Positions 32,905 through 42,245 of a DNA stretch of 64,000 nt are shown here, piece after piece (the first letter of the stretch is position 1; every line of letters begins with the position of its first letter). The notes below the pieces were generated by a model that was not told the origin of the DNA, ran no database searches, and saw only the letters and a list, made by a program, of their open reading frames with translations. The stretch comes from Neobacillus soli NBRC 102451 (GTDB lineage: Bacteria > Bacillota > Bacilli > Bacillales > Cytobacillaceae): contig NZ_BCVI01000006.1 in NCBI RefSeq assembly GCF_001591665.1, positions 186,001 through 250,000 on the forward strand, in the 5' to 3' direction. Both the position numbers and the translations under genes were made by a program.

Positions 32905-34442
32905 ATGGAAGATATTTTTAAGCCAACGTTCGAGTAGGTGGTATTGTAAAAAGTAAAATCACGATTCTTATATTGATATTGGTTCTTACTTTGAATCTGT
33001 TTTCTGATATTAATTTTTAAATAATCATTGAAACGTAGAAAGATAGCATAATTTGATGACGGATAATGGTTTAGTAGTTCTAAATCCAACTCTAATATCC
33101 CATTCCCACTCTTATCAACCTTCACAGGCAGGGAAGATTCAAGCAGGCAATTGTTTGTATCACGAATCAGTCCATGTGTGAGTGAATCCAGATGATCACC
33201 AAATACCTTAAATTTAAGATAATATTTATTCTTATCAACATATTCTTCTTCAAATGTCGAATGCATTGGAATTCTTATATATTTGAATGGGTCTTCTAGA
33301 AAGGGGACAACAACATAGGGAAGATTATCTTTAATGATAACCTCCTTTATTTTTTCATTCTTATCCCATGCAAAAAGGTTCTCAAGTTGCTTATATTTTC
33401 GATCAGTGTACAAGTTATATACGACTTTGTTCATTGGTTGAAAGAATTCACCTGAAAACTCATAATTTAACTTTTTCGTTGTTTTTAACACTTGATTAAA
33501 CTTATAGTAATAGACGCGCTTAAGCCTTGTTTTTTGAAAATGAGGTGTAGTGAAAAATCTCGTAATTGAATCAAATTCATATAATCGATTTAAAACCATC
33601 TTCTTTTTTTCTATTTCTAAATTCTTGTTGATAATATGGTTAATCACTTTAAGATTACAATTTGACTTTTGGATAATGTTGGTCTGGTTTGACAAACGAG
33701 TGTTTTGATTATCGATTCGATTCAAATAATAAATTGGATGTTGCGTCGTGGAAATTGACTGACAATGCGTTAAAACGTCAATGAAAAATTGTTTGTCTTC
33801 AGCAAATTTCATTTCAGGAAAAAAAATCTGATTGTCCTTTATTACACTCGTTTTTATCATTCGTGCCCTGGGTCCTAAATGATGAAAGATATGTGGGATC
33901 GAAAATGGTGATTCACTTCTTCTTTCTTTACATGATTCATGCTCTCCGATAATAATTGTCTTACCTTTTGCTTGAATTTGAATGGTTTTCCCAACTGCAT
34001 AATCATCACTTGTTTCCTCTAAAATGGTCGATAATACTTCGAGTCCATTGGGTTCAAGCCAATCATCCGCATCCAAAAAAGTCATATATTTGGAGCTAGC
34101 CAATTGAATACCGATATTACGCGGACGGCCAGGTGTACCAGTATTTCTTTTAAGAAAAACGACAATGATGTTATCAAATTTTGAAGAGTATTCTAATAAA
34201 ATATCTCTTGAGGAATCGGTAGATCCATCATCGATTAATATATATTCGAAATTTTCCATGCCAAGGGATTGATTTAGGACAGAGTTAATCGTTTTTCTCA
34301 GATATTTTTCAGCATTATAAACGGGGGTAATGACAGAAACTAATGTGGGATTCCGCTGGTTGTTGAATTTTTGATAAACGATATAATATCCTTCAGCGTT
34401 ATAATTCATTATTTGCTGCTTTTGTTTCCATTTCCATAGCAT
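32898..34442 (-). CDS. Family 2 glycosyltransferase, wall-polymer type
   Basis: 514 aa. GT-A domain in the first 230 residues: LVSVITPVYNAEKYLRKTIN, LIDDGSTDSS, MTFLDADDW (metal-binding) and FAEDKQFF with the acidic catalytic-base position. The remaining 280 residues form helical and then beta-rich regions (YYLKFKVFGD..., GNGILELDLELL), recalling the extra domains of teichoic acid glycosyltransferases such as TarS/TarQ. No transmembrane segment. Ribosome site GAGG before ATG. The isolated gene is lower in GC and richer in Asn/Lys than its neighbours, possibly of foreign origin. Confidence 0.75.
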   Translation of the reverse strand: MLWKWKQKQQIMNYNAEGYYIVYQKFNNQRNPTLVSVITPVYNAEKYLRKTINSVLNQSLGMENFEYILIDDGSTDSSRDILLEYSSKFDNIIVVFLKRNTGTPGRPRNIGIQLASSKYMTFLDADDWLEPNGLEVLSTILEETSDDYAVGKTIQIQAKGKTIIIGEHESCKERRSESPFSIPHIFHHLGPRARMIKTSVIKDNQIFFPEMKFAEDKQFFIDVLTHCQSISTTQHPIYYLNRIDNQNTRLSNQTNIIQKSNCNLKVINHIINKNLEIEKKKMVLNRLYEFDSITRFFTTPHFQKTRLKRVYYYKFNQVLKTTKKLNYEFSGEFFQPMNKVVYNLYTDRKYKQLENLFAWDKNEKIKEVIIKDNLPYVVVPFLEDPFKYIRIPMHSTFEEEYVDKNKYYLKFKVFGDHLDSLTHGLIRDTNNCLLESSLPVKVDKSGNGILELDLELLNHYPSSNYAIFLRFNDYLKINIRKQIQSKNQYQYKNRDFTFYNTTYSNVGLKISSIK

Positions 34443-34677
34443 GTTTATACCTCAACTTTCTGTCCCTCTTTTTCTTACTTTTACTAATATGTAAAAAGCA
34501 AAACCATTATTTATTCTTTGACAAAAATTACAATATTATTCGAAAAACAGATCTCCTACGTTTAATTACTATGGAAGCAGTCCATAATTTACGTTCTTTG
34601 ACAACTTTTTACACCAAATATATCTGAAAAATGTTAAAATAATTCTTAATGATAATTATTCTAGGAGGATATTACCA

Positions 34678-35595
34678 GTGGATAAAAAATTTTCTAGCTC
34701 AAAAGGTTTTGGAGAAATACTCGATTATACTTTTCATTTAACTAAAAACCGCTTTAAAGACTTTTTTATGATTTTCCTCATTTTAATGGGACCGGTTTAT
34801 TTACTTCAAGCGATTATTCAGTTATTTTCTGGAACTAGTTTTTTCAGAGAAGTTGGCAGCGGGAATACCTGGTTTGAGGGGGTTCTATCTAGTTTTAAAG
34901 AGTCAGGAACATTTGATCCGAACGGCTTTGGCATCGATTTAGGGTTAATACTGGTGGGACTTGTCAGTGTAATCTTGGGTCCCGTTGCGGAGGCAGCCAT
35001 TCTATTTGCTACCGACCACGTTCGGAGAGATGAAGAATATACCGTTGGGTCTGTGATCAAACAAGCCTTTTCCCGCTTTTGGCCAATGATTTGGAGCAGT
35101 CTTTTATTTGGCCTCATTACTTTTGGGATTATCCTTATTCCTATAGTCATCATTGGTGTCACCGGGGGTGCGGTTGGAACAATGGTGAATCCTATTGCTG
35201 GTATTCTTTTGGGAATTCTGTTGTTTTTAGGGTTTGCTGTTGGAGTTGGCTTGCTATTAACACGCTGGAGCTTTTATTTTGGTTCGGTTGTCCTGGATCG
35301 GGAATCACCTGGACTCGGGAGAAGCTGGCGGCTTACTCATAAGCGTACCTGGGCATTGGTGGGTCTTTATATTATCTTTTATTTGATCATTTCTAGTATC
35401 AGTTTTGGGGTTCAAATGACTTTTGGCCTTTTTTTAGGGAATAGTGTTTTGTTATCAATTATTTCCAATATTGCTACCTTATTTACGACAATGCTTTTCT
35501 CGGTGGGCTATGCTGTGATGTATCTTGATCTAAAAAATAGGCATGATGCCGACGATTTAAAAGAAATGATAGACGACTATAACGATGTTAACTAA
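34678..35595 (+). CDS. Polytopic membrane protein (YciC/GDPD membrane-domain-like), first gene of a five-gene operon
   Basis: 305 aa, GTG start after AGGAGG. Around six hydrophobic segments (about 28-48, 93-115, 138-160, 163-195, 230-255, 262-280), and a conserved-looking cytosolic tail RHDADDLKEMIDDYND. A region SWRLTHKRTWALVGLYIIF resembles the membrane domain found in glycerophosphodiester phosphodiesterase fusions and YciC. In Bacilli such a protein precedes DUF4129-DUF4350-MoxR-DUF58 genes, as here. Function unknown. Confidence 0.65.
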   Translation: MDKKFSSSKGFGEILDYTFHLTKNRFKDFFMIFLILMGPVYLLQAIIQLFSGTSFFREVGSGNTWFEGVLSSFKESGTFDPNGFGIDLGLILVGLVSVILGPVAEAAILFATDHVRRDEEYTVGSVIKQAFSRFWPMIWSSLLFGLITFGIILIPIVIIGVTGGAVGTMVNPIAGILLGILLFLGFAVGVGLLLTRWSFYFGSVVLDRESPGLGRSWRLTHKRTWALVGLYIIFYLIISSISFGVQMTFGLFLGNSVLLSIISNIATLFTTMLFSVGYAVMYLDLKNRHDADDLKEMIDDYNDVN

Positions 35596-35620
35596 AAAAC
35601 CTATTAAGTAGGTGGAAATT

Positions 35621-36268
35621 TTGCTTGATCCAAACAAGGCACGAGATATCCTTAAAGAAATATTGAATACACATGAATATAAGGTATATCAAACCGATTC
35701 AAAGGGTTTGATTGAAACGTTGTGGGACAAAGCAATTAATTGGATAGGGCGTCTGCTGGCCAAATTGTTTCCTTCGATTGAAACAGCAAGCAGCGCAGCT
35801 AAGCCGATTCTTATTGCCATTATCATTACTGTTATCCTGCTTTTAGCTCTGTCACTATTTTTAATTATTCGCAATCACAGAAGGAATCAAATACGGAGTA
35901 ACAAAAAGCCGCTCCATTCATTGAAGGAAATAAATTGGACTTCGCAAAGACATCTTGCCGAGGCTGGGAAACTAGAGGCATTAGAAGAGTTCACCGCTTC
36001 TACCCGCCATTTATTTTTAGCCTTACTGATGCACTTTCATGAAAAGGAATGGCTTGAGGCAAGAATTTGGAAAACCAACTGGGACTACTATGAAGAACTT
36101 CAGAGGGTAAATCAACAATGGGCTGAGGAATTTTATGGTTTTGCTGCTTTTTTTGATGAGGTAACATATGGGGAGCGTTCTGTTCAGAAAGAAGAGTACC
36201 TTCAGTTTCGTGTGGAAGCTATAAAGTGGCTTGGTAAAACGGAAGAAAGGGGGATGGAGATTACTTGA
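35621..36268 (+). CDS. DUF4129 domain membrane protein
   Basis: 215 aa with one central transmembrane helix (LIAIIITVILLLALSLFLII) and a soluble C-terminal DUF4129 domain (RHLFLALLMHFHEKEWLEAR, EVTYGERSVQKEEY). The start is TTG 35621 behind AGGTGG; GTG 35612 overlaps that ribosome site. DUF4129 is commonly linked to transglutaminase or MoxR-DUF58 modules, as in this operon. The stop overlaps the next start. Confidence 0.75.
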   Translation: MLDPNKARDILKEILNTHEYKVYQTDSKGLIETLWDKAINWIGRLLAKLFPSIETASSAAKPILIAIIITVILLLALSLFLIIRNHRRNQIRSNKKPLHSLKEINWTSQRHLAEAGKLEALEEFTASTRHLFLALLMHFHEKEWLEARIWKTNWDYYEELQRVNQQWAEEFYGFAAFFDEVTYGERSVQKEEYLQFRVEAIKWLGKTEERGMEIT

Positions 36269-37407
36269 AGAAACTTCAATCGAATCGACAGGGCTGGATT
36301 TGGATTGCCATTCTGCTCTTTCTTTTTATAGTAATAAGTTTTTCTCTGCTTTCACAAAAACCAAAGGCTTATCCAAACTATGTTTCTGATTCTCCTTCCC
36401 CTACCGGAGTGAAGGCGTTTTATACATATCTTAACAAGGTAAAAGATGTTAATCGTTGGGATCATTCTCCGAATCTGTTTCAAAAGAGTCATGAAAAAAA
36501 ATTACTGGTCATGGTCGAACCTGCCTTTATTCCTGATAAAAAAGAAATGGATGCCTATATTGACTTTATGAAGGACGGAAATACAATCCTCTTATTCAAG
36601 GATAATCCAAAAGGGATGTTTGATTTAAATACTGGGCCTTTTGAGGAAACTCCTTCCTTCACAAAAGATGAATTAAAGGTTTATGATCAAAATCATAAAG
36701 CGTTTATGGCTGAAATAAGTTCCCCGATACGATTAATTCCAAATAAGCAAGACCAGATATTATTCAAAGATGATGCTGGTCTAATTGCCCTGAAACGGAC
36801 ATTCGGAAATGGTCAATTGATTGTTACGATCACTCCGGAGTGGATAATCAATAGCCAACTTTTAGATGAGGATCATTTACCGCTGATACTTAAACTTATT
36901 AACGAAAGTAAAGCCAGTGAAATTTTATTTGATGAATACGTTCATGATGGTCAAAACGCCGCAGCTATTACGACATTATATCCAAAATGGTTTTTGCTGC
37001 TGCTCTTACAAGGTATCCTCCTCGTAATCCTCTGGCTTTGGTACAAAGGGAAACGTTTTGGACCCATTATTGTTCCTAGGGACGAAACGGTGCGTTTCAG
37101 TGATGAGGGAATTAGGGCATTAACCGCTTGGTATCTCAGAGGCAAACGCTATCATGATTCATTATTGATTCAAGCAGACTATGCTAAGCTCCTCCTCCAG
37201 GAACGATGGCAGATCCCATACAGCAGGGATTGGAAGGATCTTGCTAGTTATTTGGAACGGAAATGGCTGGGGATACCACGAGGTGACATTCGTCCATTTC
37301 TAAACGGTTTGTCGACTATCATGGAAAAAGAAAAGATAAGCAAACAGGAATATTTACTATGGTCAAGGAAGCTTGATCAATTACGGAAAGAGGTGGAGGA
37401 AGGATGA
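36265..37407 (+). CDS. DUF4350 domain membrane protein
   Basis: 380 aa. N-terminal transmembrane helix (WIWIAILLFLFIVISFSLL), an extracytoplasmic DUF4350 domain (PSPTGVKAFYTYLNKV, DGNTILLF, GQLIVTITPEWIIN, LLDEDHLPLIL), a second transmembrane helix near 245-262, then a cytosolic tail with HTH-like DWKDLASYLERKW. TTG start at 36265 overlaps the DUF4129 stop; GGGGGATGGAG precedes it. It overlaps the MoxR gene by ATGA. Confidence 0.75.
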   Translation: MKKLQSNRQGWIWIAILLFLFIVISFSLLSQKPKAYPNYVSDSPSPTGVKAFYTYLNKVKDVNRWDHSPNLFQKSHEKKLLVMVEPAFIPDKKEMDAYIDFMKDGNTILLFKDNPKGMFDLNTGPFEETPSFTKDELKVYDQNHKAFMAEISSPIRLIPNKQDQILFKDDAGLIALKRTFGNGQLIVTITPEWIINSQLLDEDHLPLILKLINESKASEILFDEYVHDGQNAAAITTLYPKWFLLLLLQGILLVILWLWYKGKRFGPIIVPRDETVRFSDEGIRALTAWYLRGKRYHDSLLIQADYAKLLLQERWQIPYSRDWKDLASYLERKWLGIPRGDIRPFLNGLSTIMEKEKISKQEYLLWSRKLDQLRKEVEEG

Positions 37408-38333
37408 AGGCAGAATTAACATCCTTTTTGGATAAATATGAAGAGCGGATTTTAGGCCAAAGTCTAAATCTCAGGCTCCTATTAGCGGCTATTTTATCTG
37501 GTGGGCATGTCCTTCTTGAAGGAGTGCCAGGCACAGGCAAGACACAAATGGTACGGACATTAGCAAATCTATTGGGCGGGAGCTTTAACCGCATCCAGTT
37601 TACACCGGATTTACTGCCGAGTGATATCACGGGAAGCACGATTTACAATATGAAGGATAGTACCTTTCAAACCCTGAAGGGACCCATTTTCACAAATATT
37701 CTTTTAGCCGACGAAATTAACCGAACGCCGGCGAAGACACAGGCAGCCCTACTAGAGGCAATGGAAGAAAAGCAGGTGACCATCCAAGGGGAAACCTACC
37801 CATTGCCAGAAGTGTTTTTTGTTGTCGCCACCCAAAACCCGATTGAATTTGAAGGCACCTACCCGCTGCCCGAAGCACAGCAGGACCGGTTCTTATTTAA
37901 GCTGCACATTGACTTTCCAACCTTTGAAGAAGAGAAAAATGTGTTAAAACAAGTAATTGAAAATAGCTTTAATAAAATGCCGTTTGCTTCGATTCTAGAC
38001 ATGAACACTTTTTTAGAGATTAGAAAAGAAATCGAAAAAGTTACCGTTGGGGATAATGTGTTAGATTATATTATGAAAATCATCAGGAAAACGCGGGAAA
38101 CGGAAGCCATTCGCTTTGGGGCTAGTACTAGAGCCGGGATATCGATTGGTAAAGCAGCACAAGCATGGGCGTATCTTGCCGGTCGGAATTATGTAACGCC
38201 AGACGATATTAAAATGACGGCGAAGCCTGCATTAAGACACCGAATTCAATTATCCCCGCATGTAGAATTGGAGGGAGCAACCGTTGACCAAATCATTGAA
38301 GAACTGGTGGGATCGGTTCCTGTTCCGAGATAG
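37404..38333 (+). CDS. MoxR-type AAA+ ATPase
   Basis: 309 aa. AAA+ chaperone: Walker A EGVPGTGKTQ, Walker B ILLADEINRTPAKTQAALLEAMEE, sensor 1 VATQNPIEFEGTYPLPEAQQDRF, sensor 2 SIGKAAQAWAYLAGR. MoxR proteins assemble or remodel client complexes, usually with a von Willebrand/DUF58 partner, which is the next gene. Coupled by 4-nt overlap upstream and 50-nt overlap downstream. Confidence 0.9.
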   Translation: MKAELTSFLDKYEERILGQSLNLRLLLAAILSGGHVLLEGVPGTGKTQMVRTLANLLGGSFNRIQFTPDLLPSDITGSTIYNMKDSTFQTLKGPIFTNILLADEINRTPAKTQAALLEAMEEKQVTIQGETYPLPEVFFVVATQNPIEFEGTYPLPEAQQDRFLFKLHIDFPTFEEEKNVLKQVIENSFNKMPFASILDMNTFLEIRKEIEKVTVGDNVLDYIMKIIRKTRETEAIRFGASTRAGISIGKAAQAWAYLAGRNYVTPDDIKMTAKPALRHRIQLSPHVELEGATVDQIIEELVGSVPVPR

Positions 38334-39642
38334 CGGAGTATTACCTACCAAACGGTTGATGTTAATTTTCATCATTCTATCGCTGATGTTATTGATAGGG
38401 ACTGCCTGGGATATCTCATGGGGATCCCTCATTACCATAAATATCGGTGTTTTTTTCCTTAGTCTGTTAGACCTGCAATTTTCGCCGAAAAAAAAACAAC
38501 TTTCCTTTAAACGAACCTTATCAGAAGAGATGGAACGAGGGATCAGCTATACGGGGCAGATTGAAGTAAGGAATATATCAAACCATCCTTTTTCATACCG
38601 AATGATTGATGGGCTGCCACAATCATTTGAAATCCCCTTTCCGATTGGCGGGGTTGTTCCAAGGGATTCAATAATAGAGGTTACCTATGAAACGACTGCC
38701 GACGAACGTGGTAAATATGAAATCAACAAGCTATATTTTCGCTATACGAGTTTGCTCGGTTTATGGGAAAAGCAAAAGACGGTTGAATTAATCGATACAG
38801 TGAGAGTCATTCCTGATTTGACCGAAACAAAGCAGTATTTAGAAAATGCTCAAAAATTTCTAGTCTATGAAGGTTTGAAGATTCGAAGGCAGCGAAGTGG
38901 TGTCGGAGATTTTTCAAAGATAAGAAGTTATGTTGTCGGTGATGATCCGCGTAAAATAAACTGGCGCCAAACAGCTAAGCTCCAAGAAGTGATGACGAAT
39001 GAATATGAACCGGAACATGGCAAGTATATTACGATATTAATTGATTGCGGTCGAATGATGGGCGCAGAATTGACGAAAGGGAACCGGTTAGAAAAAGCGT
39101 TAGAGGCGGCACTGACAGTGACGGCAGCTGCACTTAAAAAAGGTGATTATGTTTCTGTGCTTGCTTTTTCGAAGGAAATAAAAGTCTTTGTTCCCCCTGC
39201 AAAAGGACTGGCCCACTTACAGACCATCCTAAAGGCTATTTATCATTTGAAAGTGGATGCTGCCGAGTCCAATTATGGCGCGGTACTGCAGTATTTAGAA
39301 ACAGTCCAAAAGAAGCGAAGTCTTCTCTTATTATTCAGTGATGTCAGGACCTTTCTTCATGAGGAAAGTGCTTTGACCTATTTAAAAAGGCTAAGGCAGC
39401 GGCATTTGTTTTTAATGATTGGAATTGAGGACCAGACTCTCTTAAATAGGGTAAAGGAGGAACCGCTGAATGTACAAGCAGCGATGGTGAAAAGCATTGC
39501 CGAGCAGCAAATCCTTTATAAGAAAAGGGAAAAAATAAAATGGGAAAAACAAGGCCTCCAATTAATAGAGGCCCGGGAGGAGAAACTGGCGATTGCGGCC
39601 GTTTCCCATTATATCGAGATTATGAATCAAAACCTTTTGTAG
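38284..39642 (+). CDS. DUF58 domain membrane protein, MoxR partner
   Basis: 452 aa. Two N-terminal transmembrane segments (LMLIFIILSLMLLIGTAW and the following one), a beta-rich middle, then DUF58: SGVGDFSKIRSYVVGDDPRKINWRQTAK, followed by a VWA-like fold (ITILIDCGRMMGAELTKGNR, KGDYVSVLAFS). TTG start at 38284, 50 nt inside moxR, behind GGAGGGAGC. Last gene of the operon. Its end overlaps the opposite-strand SpoIIM-like gene by 23 nt. Confidence 0.88.
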   Translation: MTKSLKNWWDRFLFRDSGVLPTKRLMLIFIILSLMLLIGTAWDISWGSLITINIGVFFLSLLDLQFSPKKKQLSFKRTLSEEMERGISYTGQIEVRNISNHPFSYRMIDGLPQSFEIPFPIGGVVPRDSIIEVTYETTADERGKYEINKLYFRYTSLLGLWEKQKTVELIDTVRVIPDLTETKQYLENAQKFLVYEGLKIRRQRSGVGDFSKIRSYVVGDDPRKINWRQTAKLQEVMTNEYEPEHGKYITILIDCGRMMGAELTKGNRLEKALEAALTVTAAALKKGDYVSVLAFSKEIKVFVPPAKGLAHLQTILKAIYHLKVDAAESNYGAVLQYLETVQKKRSLLLLFSDVRTFLHEESALTYLKRLRQRHLFLMIGIEDQTLLNRVKEEPLNVQAAMVKSIAEQQILYKKREKIKWEKQGLQLIEAREEKLAIAAVSHYIEIMNQNLL

Positions 39643-40594
39643 CTTTGAGCAGTTTTAGCTTGCCAATCACAACATAAAGGATTAAACCTATAACGGTTAA
39701 GATGGCAACGATATACTTTGCTTCTAATGAGATGGCGGCCGGTGTGATAAAACCTTCAATCACGCCGGCAATGACAAACAATGGAATCGTCCCTAGTAGT
39801 AGCTGCACGGAACGCTTCGCTTGCAGCTTTAACTGATAGCCTCTTGTATATTGTCCCGGAACAAAGAGCTTGTAGCCCATTAACAGCCCGGCACCGCCGG
39901 CAATGAAAATCGCTGTCAGCTCAATCATCCCGTGTGGAACGATATATGCCCAAAAATCATAAGATTTTCCATGATGCCAAAAAAGGGCAGCAAGGGCACC
40001 AATGAGGATGCCATTATAGATCATTAAGTAGACGGTCAGAAGTCCAAATGTCACTCCCCCTGCAAAGGCCAATATCGCCACCTTGATGTTATTGGTCATT
40101 ATGCTGGCGGACATAAGCGAGGGATCCATTGCTGCAGCGCCTTCTCCCAGGTGCTCCGGGTCAACGCCTTGCGCTATCTCCGGTGGAAGGATGGAATAAA
40201 TATGCAAAGGATCATTCATTACCGAAAGAAAGCTGCCGACGGCACCAATCATAAACAGGATTAGCGCCGCCATCACAAACTTCCATTGCTCTAACAATAA
40301 ACCAATAAATTTTGTGCTGAAAAAATAACGAATCTGTTTGAAGCTGGAAACTTGATCCTTGTACATCATGTTATGTGATTTAGAAACAAGTCCATTCAAA
40401 TATTGCGTTACTTCATCTGTGGGAAAATAGGTTTGACTGTAGGAAAGATTCTGCGCTGCTTTTTGATAGAGTCGATGAAACAGCGAAATATTGGCACCGG
40501 TTATCGTATTTCTGCGCTTACCTAAAGCGGTCACCAGCTGTTCAAGCTCTTTCCATTCGTCACGATGCAGTTTTACAAATTGCTTTACATTCAT
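39620..40594 (-). CDS. SpoIIM-family integral membrane protein
   Basis: 324 aa, COG1300/Pfam SpoIIM type. An N-terminal cytosolic helical region (EWKELEQLVTALGKRRNTIT) is followed by about five transmembrane helices, with the signature NNIKVAILAFAGGVTFGLLT, NGILIGALAALFWHHG and IVPHGMIELTAIFIAGGAG. It is longer than sporulation SpoIIM (about 210 aa) and belongs to the group encoded next to RDD and MoxR-DUF58 genes, probably a vegetative membrane protein. It overlaps the DUF58 gene tail to tail. Confidence 0.85.
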   Translation of the reverse strand: MNVKQFVKLHRDEWKELEQLVTALGKRRNTITGANISLFHRLYQKAAQNLSYSQTYFPTDEVTQYLNGLVSKSHNMMYKDQVSSFKQIRYFFSTKFIGLLLEQWKFVMAALILFMIGAVGSFLSVMNDPLHIYSILPPEIAQGVDPEHLGEGAAAMDPSLMSASIMTNNIKVAILAFAGGVTFGLLTVYLMIYNGILIGALAALFWHHGKSYDFWAYIVPHGMIELTAIFIAGGAGLLMGYKLFVPGQYTRGYQLKLQAKRSVQLLLGTIPLFVIAGVIEGFITPAAISLEAKYIVAILTVIGLILYVVIGKLKLLKATKGFDS

Positions 40595-40715
40595 TCTGAC
40601 ACCTCTTGTTATAACACGAATATGTATTTTTTTACTATTCTCCTTATTATAATAATTTTATAGAAAAATAGGAACAGCTTTAGATAAAATCATCTTAGAG
40701 AATGGGGGAAACCTA

Positions 40716-41519
40716 ATGAACCAAGAACAATTGGAGATTAAAACACCGGAATACGTCTCGCTTAAGTTTCAAGTCGCTGGTTTAGGCAGCAGGGCCGCAG
40801 CATTTATCATCGATCAGCTCCTATTAAACGTTGTTAACATTCTGGCTATCATTGTTGTATTGCTGATCATGGACGGGTCGTCACTACTACCGTTTTTTAT
40901 CTTCGAGGACACTCTTCCTTTAGCGATTACGATTATTGTCCTGTTTATCATTAATTGGGGATATTTTTTTTCCTTAGAATTTTTTTTAGGTGGAAGAACG
41001 ATTGGAAAGAAGCTCATTGGGATTAGAGTCATCCAAGAAAATGGGCACAGTATCACCTTGTTATCAAGCTTTATCCGCAATCTGATGCGAATTATTGACA
41101 CCTTGCCGACAGCTTATTTTCTAGGGATTATCATGATCTTTTTCCATCCGAAGCATAAGCGGCTGGGAGACCTTGTCGCTGGAACGATAGTGGTCCATGA
41201 GCGGAAGGAGAAACGGAAAAAGAGGCTTACTCCGATTGAAAAAGAAATTGTGAGCAGAGGGATTTCAAGGGATGACCTCATAATCGATGAATGGACGCTC
41301 AAAGCCTTTACGGCGAAAGATTGGAGGCTAATTAATACATATGCCGCCCGTTTTACCCAATTAACTTTAGTGGAAAGGAATCAATTTGCGAGACAAATCG
41401 GCGAGATTCTGCTCCAGAAGATTGGACAAGATGTGCTTGGGAAAAACGAACAGGAATTGGAAAATACATTACTTGTACTCTATTTAATTCTTAAAGATGA
41501 ATGGGAATTTGAAATGTGA
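40716..41519 (+). CDS. RDD family membrane protein
   Basis: 267 aa. RDD domain: GLGSRAAAFIIDQLLLN (R and D of the first helix), two or three transmembrane helices, GGRTIGKKLIGIRVI, and KHKRLGDLVAGTIVV. A C-terminal cytosolic region of about 95 residues follows. RDD proteins are linked to Na+/osmotic tolerance or transport in some bacteria; function here is not known. Divergent from the SpoIIM-like gene, the common partner of RDD genes. Confidence 0.85.
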   Translation: MNQEQLEIKTPEYVSLKFQVAGLGSRAAAFIIDQLLLNVVNILAIIVVLLIMDGSSLLPFFIFEDTLPLAITIIVLFIINWGYFFSLEFFLGGRTIGKKLIGIRVIQENGHSITLLSSFIRNLMRIIDTLPTAYFLGIIMIFFHPKHKRLGDLVAGTIVVHERKEKRKKRLTPIEKEIVSRGISRDDLIIDEWTLKAFTAKDWRLINTYAARFTQLTLVERNQFARQIGEILLQKIGQDVLGKNEQELENTLLVLYLILKDEWEFEM

Positions 41520-41555
41520 AGATAGACTGCCAAGAATGGCAGTCTATCTTTTTAA
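41519..41555 (+). terminator. Terminator after the RDD gene
   Basis: Perfect stem AAGATAGACTGCC / GGCAGTCTATCTT, loop AAGAAT, T run. Confidence 0.92.
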
Positions 41556-41657
41556 ATGGCTATGTTACTATGAGAGGTTCATAATGCCCGTGGACAGGAA
41601 AAAATGACTCGAACTGGCACCTATGGCAGGTAGGCCAACATAGACATTAAAAAAAAG

Positions 41658-41683
41658 TGTCACAATTTACGTTTCTGCACGAC
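41658..41683 (+). promoter_or_regulatory. Candidate ECF sigma promoter
   Basis: TGTCAC (41658-41663), 16 bp, CGAC (41680-41683) resembles B. subtilis SigX/SigW-class promoters (TGTAAC-N16/17-CGAC). It lies 38 bp before the ECF sigma gene, implying autoregulation. Confidence 0.6.
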
Positions 41684-41720
41684 TTATGGGTAAGAAAGAA
41701 AAAAAGAAGGTGATGGGGGC

Positions 41721-42245
41721 TTGAGAAAAGACAAAGAAGAGCTTTTGATGGAGTGGTATGAACAGTATTATGATGATATTTATCGATTTATTTTATTTAT
41801 GATTGGTGATAAGCAATCATGTGAGGATTTGGTCCACGACACTTTTTTACGAGCATTCACAGGACTTGAGCAATTTGAAAACCGCTCAACCGTTAAAACG
41901 TGGCTGTTTGGAATTGCGAGGTATTTGGTGTTAGATGAAATTCGAAAGAGACAACGAAAAAGGTTATTTAACGTGATAGGATTTTCTCATGAAATACCTT
42001 CCTCAATTGATGTCGAACAGCTAATCGAGAATCGGGAGATGGTTCTTCAGCAAATGCACAATATTCAAACGCTGAAACCGAATTATCGTCTCGTAATTTC
42101 GTTAATCAAGATTGAAGAGTGTTCAACAAAGGAAGTAGCGGAGATCCTCAATTGGTCTGAGGCTAAAGTCCGTAAAACCTTATCAAGAGCATTGCAAGCT
42201 CTCAGGAAAATGAACGATAAAGGAGGGGAAATTTATGGCGGATAA
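41721..42245 (+). CDS. ECF-type RNA polymerase sigma factor (SigX-like)
   Basis: 174 aa. Region 2 (YDDIYRFILFMIGDKQSCEDLVHDTFLRAF, then STVKTWLFGIARYLVLDEIRKRQRKR) and region 4 (LKPNYRLVISLIKIEECSTK, EVAEILNWSEAKVRKTLSRAL). TTG start after AAGGTGATGG. It overlaps the anti-sigma gene by 11 nt. Similar in order and size to sigX-rsiX of Bacillus. Confidence 0.88.
   Translation: MRKDKEELLMEWYEQYYDDIYRFILFMIGDKQSCEDLVHDTFLRAFTGLEQFENRSTVKTWLFGIARYLVLDEIRKRQRKRLFNVIGFSHEIPSSIDVEQLIENREMVLQQMHNIQTLKPNYRLVISLIKIEECSTKEVAEILNWSEAKVRKTLSRALQALRKMNDKGGEIYGG

Noticed and set aside
34645-34665. Fur box before the 34678 operon (AATGATAATTATT)
   Set aside because: Only part of the 19-bp consensus fits; the right arm fails and the region is AT-rich throughout.
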